A DNA stretch of 64,000 bases from Rathayibacter rathayi (GTDB lineage: Bacteria > Actinomycetota > Actinomycetes > Actinomycetales > Microbacteriaceae): the NCBI RefSeq assembly GCF_004011095.1, contig NZ_CP028129.1, positions 2,294,001 through 2,358,000 of the forward strand, in the 5' to 3' direction. The notes beneath the pieces were generated by a model. The model was not told the origin of the DNA. It searched no databases and saw only the letters and a program-made list of their open reading frames with translations. This document shows positions 61,275 through 64,000 of this stretch, piece by piece (the first letter of the stretch is position 1; each line of letters starts with the position of its first letter). A program made the position numbers and the translations under genes.

Positions 61275-61296
61275 CGTTGCTGTCGCGGTTGCTGTC
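61275..61296 (+). other. paired repeats inside attR, possible integrase arm sites
   Basis: CGTTGCTGTC (61275-61284) and GGTTGCTGTC (61287-61296) are 12 bp apart, about 100 bp inside the element from attR. They match the pair near attL in sequence, spacing and orientation. Confidence 0.6.
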
Positions 61297-61395
61297 AGTG
61301 CCCTCGCCCCGACCGTATTCGGCCCCATGAGGCCATCAGGTCGCTACTCCCAGATCCACGCAAAATGAGAGGAAAACCCCAGATGAAGCACCAGG

Positions 61396-61494
61396 AAAAC
61401 GAAAACGGCCCGCCGAAGCGGGCCGTTCTGCTCTGTCTCAACCAGAGTGCGCCCGGAGGGATTCGAACCCCCAACCTTCTGATCCGTAGTCAGA
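61396..61494. repeat. attR, 99-bp direct repeat
   Basis: Identical to 50632-50730. Here it is part of a complete tRNA-Arg gene, so integration rebuilt the tRNA with the 3' half carried by the element. Confidence 0.93.
61404..61427 (-). terminator. terminator of tRNA-Arg
   Basis: On the minus strand AACGGCCCGC-TTCG-GCGGGCCGTT forms a perfect hairpin followed by TTCGTTTT, 20 nt after the tRNA. Confidence 0.9.
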
Positions 61495-61520
61495 TGCTCT
61501 ATCCGTTGAGCTACGGGCGC
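61448..61520 (-). tRNA. tRNA-Arg (anticodon ACG)
   Basis: A 73-nt cloverleaf: acceptor GCGCCCG/CGGGCGC, D-arm GCTC...GAGC, anticodon stem TCTGA/TCAGA with loop CTACGGA (ACG), and T-arm GGGGG-TTCGAAT-CCCTC. No CCA is encoded. It is the target site of the AICE. Confidence 0.95.
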
Positions 61521-61711
61521 AGACCATCGCGTAGCCCGGGAGCGCACGCAACGAGGTACGACTATACATGCCCCGATCGCCCATTGCGAATCGGTAGTGG
61601 CCTGCTGGGCGGCTCCTCACGGGACACCGGACTGGCGCCGAGACACGGGCCCCGCCGAGGAGCACGTCGGCGCCCGACGGAAGCGGCCTTCATACGGCGT
61701 ACCGTTGCCAT

Positions 61712-62239
61712 ATGGAGGCCGCCGCGATCGAGCTCGTGAGCTTCGTCGTCTCTCCGCTGCACCGCTACGAAGGCCGTCCCACCGATGACCCCCTCCCCTT
61801 CGAGGGGAACGAACGACCCGAGCGGATCGAGATCCGCGCCGGCCTGGGCATTGTCGGCGACCGCTTCTTCGCCCAGCGCGCGCACCGCCCCGCCGCCGTC
61901 ACGCTCTTCGCGATCGAAACCCTCGAGCACATCGCCGCCGAGCTCGCCGCAGGGCCCTTCGACCCCGCCGACACCCGCCGCAACATCATCGTCCGCGGCG
62001 CCGATGTCGATGCGCTCGCAGGCCGTACCTTCGCGATCGAGCAGGGCGAGGAGCGGATCGAGTTCCAGGGTGGACGTCCGGCGAACCCCTGCGCCTGGAT
62101 GGACGTCGTGCTCGCTCCCGGGGCATTCCACGCGATGCGCAGGCGTGGCGGCGTCCGGACGTCTCCCCTCACCAATGGCGTCCTCCACAGCGGCCCGGCA
62201 CGGCTGATCCTCCACAGATCGGACGACATGCTGATCTGA
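61712..62239 (+). CDS. MOSC domain protein
   Basis: A 175-aa MOSC-family protein. The signatures GLGIVGDRFFAQRAHRPAAV, DTRRNIIVRGADVDALAG and NPCAWMDVVLAPGAFHAM with the conserved Cys are present. MOSC proteins take part in sulfur transfer or molybdenum-cofactor-linked reduction. ATG 61712 is chosen. It stands alone between the tRNA and the hydrolase. Confidence 0.85.
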   Translation: MEAAAIELVSFVVSPLHRYEGRPTDDPLPFEGNERPERIEIRAGLGIVGDRFFAQRAHRPAAVTLFAIETLEHIAAELAAGPFDPADTRRNIIVRGADVDALAGRTFAIEQGEERIEFQGGRPANPCAWMDVVLAPGAFHAMRRRGGVRTSPLTNGVLHSGPARLILHRSDDMLI

Positions 62240-62297
62240 GCCCCGCGGGAACCGCCTAGGCTCACACCGTCCAGCACCCCGAAAGAAGGAGGCCCTC

Positions 62298-63485
62298 GTG
62301 CTCCGTCCGAGCGACCTCCTTCCCACGTTGACAACGACGCTCCGACGCGGAGTCCGCGACGTCTTCGCGACCACGCGCTCCCGCGAACGGGATCCGCACC
62401 GTCGCACCCGCAGCACCGACGTCTCGGTCCAGCGCGTGCATCACCGCGATGTCTGGGCCAGAGTGAGCACGGTCGGGCGCGACGGCGAGCGGACGTTCGT
62501 CCTCGTGCCGGGCATCGGAGTCGCAGCCACCTACTTCGAGCGGCTCGCGCCCGCCCTCAACGAGTTCGGTCCCGTGCACGCCCTCGATCTGCCCGGCTTC
62601 GGCGGCGTGCCGCACCCGGTCGATGCGCGGCGCATGGACATCGGCGGCTACGCCGAGCTGGTCGGCGCGGTCATTGACGAGCTCGGTCTCGATGATCCCG
62701 TCGTGCTCGGCCACTCGATGGGTACCCAGGTCGTGGCCGAGCTCGCCGCCCGGCGTCCCGAGCTGACCACCATCGTCCTGCTCGGCCCCGTGATAAACCG
62801 GCATGAGCGCCGCGTCCCGATTGCCGCCCTACGCTTCGCTCAATCGAGCGTCCGCGAGCCGCTGAAAGTCGCGATCCTCGCTGTCGGCGCCTACCTCCTT
62901 TGCGGACCGCGCTGGTTCTCGAGAGTGCTGCCCGAGATGATGCAGTACCGGATCGAGGACACCGTTCCCCACATCCGTGCATCCGCCCTCGTCATCCGCG
63001 GCGAGTTCGACCGGCTCGTTCCGCGCGAGTGGGCGGAGGAGATCGCTCGCGCAATTCCACACGCGCGGGCATGGGAGATCCCTGACGCCTCCCACTCCGT
63101 GATGCACGCGCATGCGGAGGAGGTCGCGCGGCTATGCGTCGAGCATGCGCGCGCACCGCAGCCCGACCGCGACGAGGCGGCCTTGCGCCGCTACCCCGAC
63201 GCGGAGATCGACCGCTCCGAGGAAGACGCACCGACCGAGGACCCGCTCGGCGCGATCCGGGGCCGCATCACTGAGCTCGCCGGTATCCTCGTCGACGACG
63301 ACTCCCTGATCGCCGAGGGCAAGACGCTCCATGCCGAGGCAAGCGACCCCGCAGCCCTGCACCAGGTCGCTCCCGATCCAGGCGACGGCGAGCTGGTCGG
63401 CGGCAAGCAGGTTGAGGGCGGCGGACCGACACGAGACGGACCCGCACGCGGCGAACCCATGCAGGAGGACGGACGCGGCGGCTGA
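62298..63485 (+). CDS. alpha/beta hydrolase with CsbD-like C-terminal tail
   Basis: A 395-aa protein. The first ~290 residues form an alpha/beta hydrolase: LVPGIGVAATYFERLAPAL (oxyanion loop), the nucleophile elbow GHSMGTQ, the acid region RGEFDRLVP and the His of ASHSVMHA. After an acidic linker comes a segment like CsbD/general-stress proteins (AIRGRITELAGILVDDDSLI, then AEGKTLHAEAS) and a disordered Gly-rich end. GTG 62298 is preceded by GAAAGAAGGAGG. The substrate is unknown. Confidence 0.8.
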   Translation: MLRPSDLLPTLTTTLRRGVRDVFATTRSRERDPHRRTRSTDVSVQRVHHRDVWARVSTVGRDGERTFVLVPGIGVAATYFERLAPALNEFGPVHALDLPGFGGVPHPVDARRMDIGGYAELVGAVIDELGLDDPVVLGHSMGTQVVAELAARRPELTTIVLLGPVINRHERRVPIAALRFAQSSVREPLKVAILAVGAYLLCGPRWFSRVLPEMMQYRIEDTVPHIRASALVIRGEFDRLVPREWAEEIARAIPHARAWEIPDASHSVMHAHAEEVARLCVEHARAPQPDRDEAALRRYPDAEIDRSEEDAPTEDPLGAIRGRITELAGILVDDDSLIAEGKTLHAEASDPAALHQVAPDPGDGELVGGKQVEGGGPTRDGPARGEPMQEDGRGG

Positions 63486-63495
63486 AGCCCACCCG

Positions 63496-64000
63496 TCAGG
63501 GCTCCGCGCCCACGATTTCCTCACGGATGCGGCGCAGGTCCTCGGCGAGCGCCCCCAACAGGATCCAGTGCTGCGGGTGCGGGTTCGCGATCACGAGCGG
63601 GGCCGTGAGAGCGGGCAGCTCATCGGTGATCGTTTCCGGTTCCGGCACGGCGACCGAGGACTGCACCAGCAGTCGCAGGTCGTGGGCGGCCCGATGCAGC
63701 TGCACAGCGATGTCGGCGATCGTCGGCTCGGCGACCAGCTCGTCGTCGTACAGGTCGTGCACGGTCCGTGACATGCCGCGCACCCGAGTCACGATGCGTG
63801 CGAGGCGGGGCACGACCGAGTGCAGAGCGAGGAGCCGGTCGCGGTGGGCAGAGCGGCGCGGATTGAGCCGGAGCGACTCCTCGCCGGTCGCGATCGCCTC
63901 CTCAGCCTTGCTCTGCATGGTCTGCAGGAGTCGCGCGTTGATCAGCAGCTCGTCGAGCCGACGGCGTGGAACGGGCTTCTGGAGGGCGTTGGCGAGGTCG
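63496..64000 (-). CDS. C-terminal part of a FUSC-type membrane protein (partial)
   Basis: The frame is open to the window edge, so the gene starts beyond 64000. The visible ~167 codons read ARLLQTMQSKAEEAIATGEE, ALHSVVPRLARIVTRVRGMS, DLYDDELVAEPTIADIAVQL and end LRRIREEIVGAE, like the cytosolic C-terminal region of FUSC/aromatic-acid exporter family proteins in Microbacteriaceae. It converges with the hydrolase gene, 10 nt apart. Confidence 0.6.
   Translation of the reverse strand, partial: DLANALQKPVPRRRLDELLINARLLQTMQSKAEEAIATGEESLRLNPRRSAHRDRLLALHSVVPRLARIVTRVRGMSRTVHDLYDDELVAEPTIADIAVQLHRAAHDLRLLVQSSVAVPEPETITDELPALTAPLVIANPHPQHWILLGALAEDLRRIREEIVGAEP

Larger units (their letters stand above)
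50632..61494. mobile_element. actinomycete integrative and conjugative element (AICE), about 10.9 kb
   Basis: The element lies between two identical 99-bp att repeats at tRNA-Arg. It has the full AICE backbone in one direction: Pra-like activator, FtsK/TraSA translocase, RepSA-type initiator, excisionase and tyrosine integrase, with cargo near attL. AICEs move as double-stranded DNA by a single FtsK-like protein and replicate by rolling circle after excision, as for pSAM2. The integrase lies next to attR as usual. No backbone gene looks broken, so mobility is plausible. Confidence 0.88.

Overview
The window is a high-GC actinobacterial chromosome. Core genes are about 70% GC by eye, use GTG starts often, and sit in short overlapping operons. 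The gene families (DUF4180, DUF3817, DUF7882-like protein, Mn catalase, a LAxTG-type wall protein) suggest Microbacteriaceae, for example a Rathayibacter, Curtobacterium or Microbacterium relative. I cannot fix the genus from the sequence alone.

Layout. 0.3-7 kb: core genes (dGTPase, DUF2809 and hypothetical membrane proteins, a copZ-copA copper-export operon behind a CsoR-type palindrome, VOC and GNAT proteins). 7.2-20.6 kb: a lower-GC island that holds a complete daptide-type RiPP cluster on the minus strand. Its order is recognition protein, class III aminotransferase, Fe-ADH-like dehydrogenase, three tiny precursor genes, SAM methyltransferase, YcaO protein, M50 intramembrane protease, ABC ATPase and two ABC permeases. 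Each precursor ends in Thr, the residue daptide enzymes convert to a dimethylated diamine. The YcaO gene is not part of the daptide core as I know it. The methyltransferase carries an in-frame TAG and the recognition gene looks frameshifted. A degenerate IS3-family copy with a CTG target duplication lies at one end and an IS5-family copy at the other. The island ends against an epoxide hydrolase that has lost its C-terminus. 21-30 kb: core genes with several decayed ones (a membrane protein, a quinone reductase with a one-base frameshift, alkA without a visible start), a 19-bp tandem repeat array, and TetR and MarR regulators.

30-50 kb: metabolic and envelope genes (acyl-CoA dehydrogenase-like flavoprotein, aldo/keto reductase, OYE-family enzyme framed by two long palindromes, SRPBCC protein, uracil permease, a sigma-factor-like protein fused to a membrane domain, Mn catalase, decayed MurE/ATPase/amidase fragments, a MFS-LysR pair, and a large DUF11 cell-wall protein).

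50.6-61.5 kb: an actinomycete integrative and conjugative element (AICE) inserted in tRNA-Arg(ACG). It is bounded by identical 99-bp att repeats. It encodes an HNH-like protein, a low-GC two-gene cargo (a 76-aa protein plus a Rad50/SMC-like ATPase with a CPLC hook, a candidate defence system), a Pra-type activator, an FtsK/TraSA translocase, a RepSA-type initiator, an excisionase and a tyrosine integrase. Paired GTTGCTGTC repeats 90-110 bp inside each att site look like integrase arm sites. 61.7-64 kb: core genes again (MOSC protein, alpha/beta hydrolase with a CsbD-like tail, and the C-terminus of a FUSC-type protein cut by the window edge).
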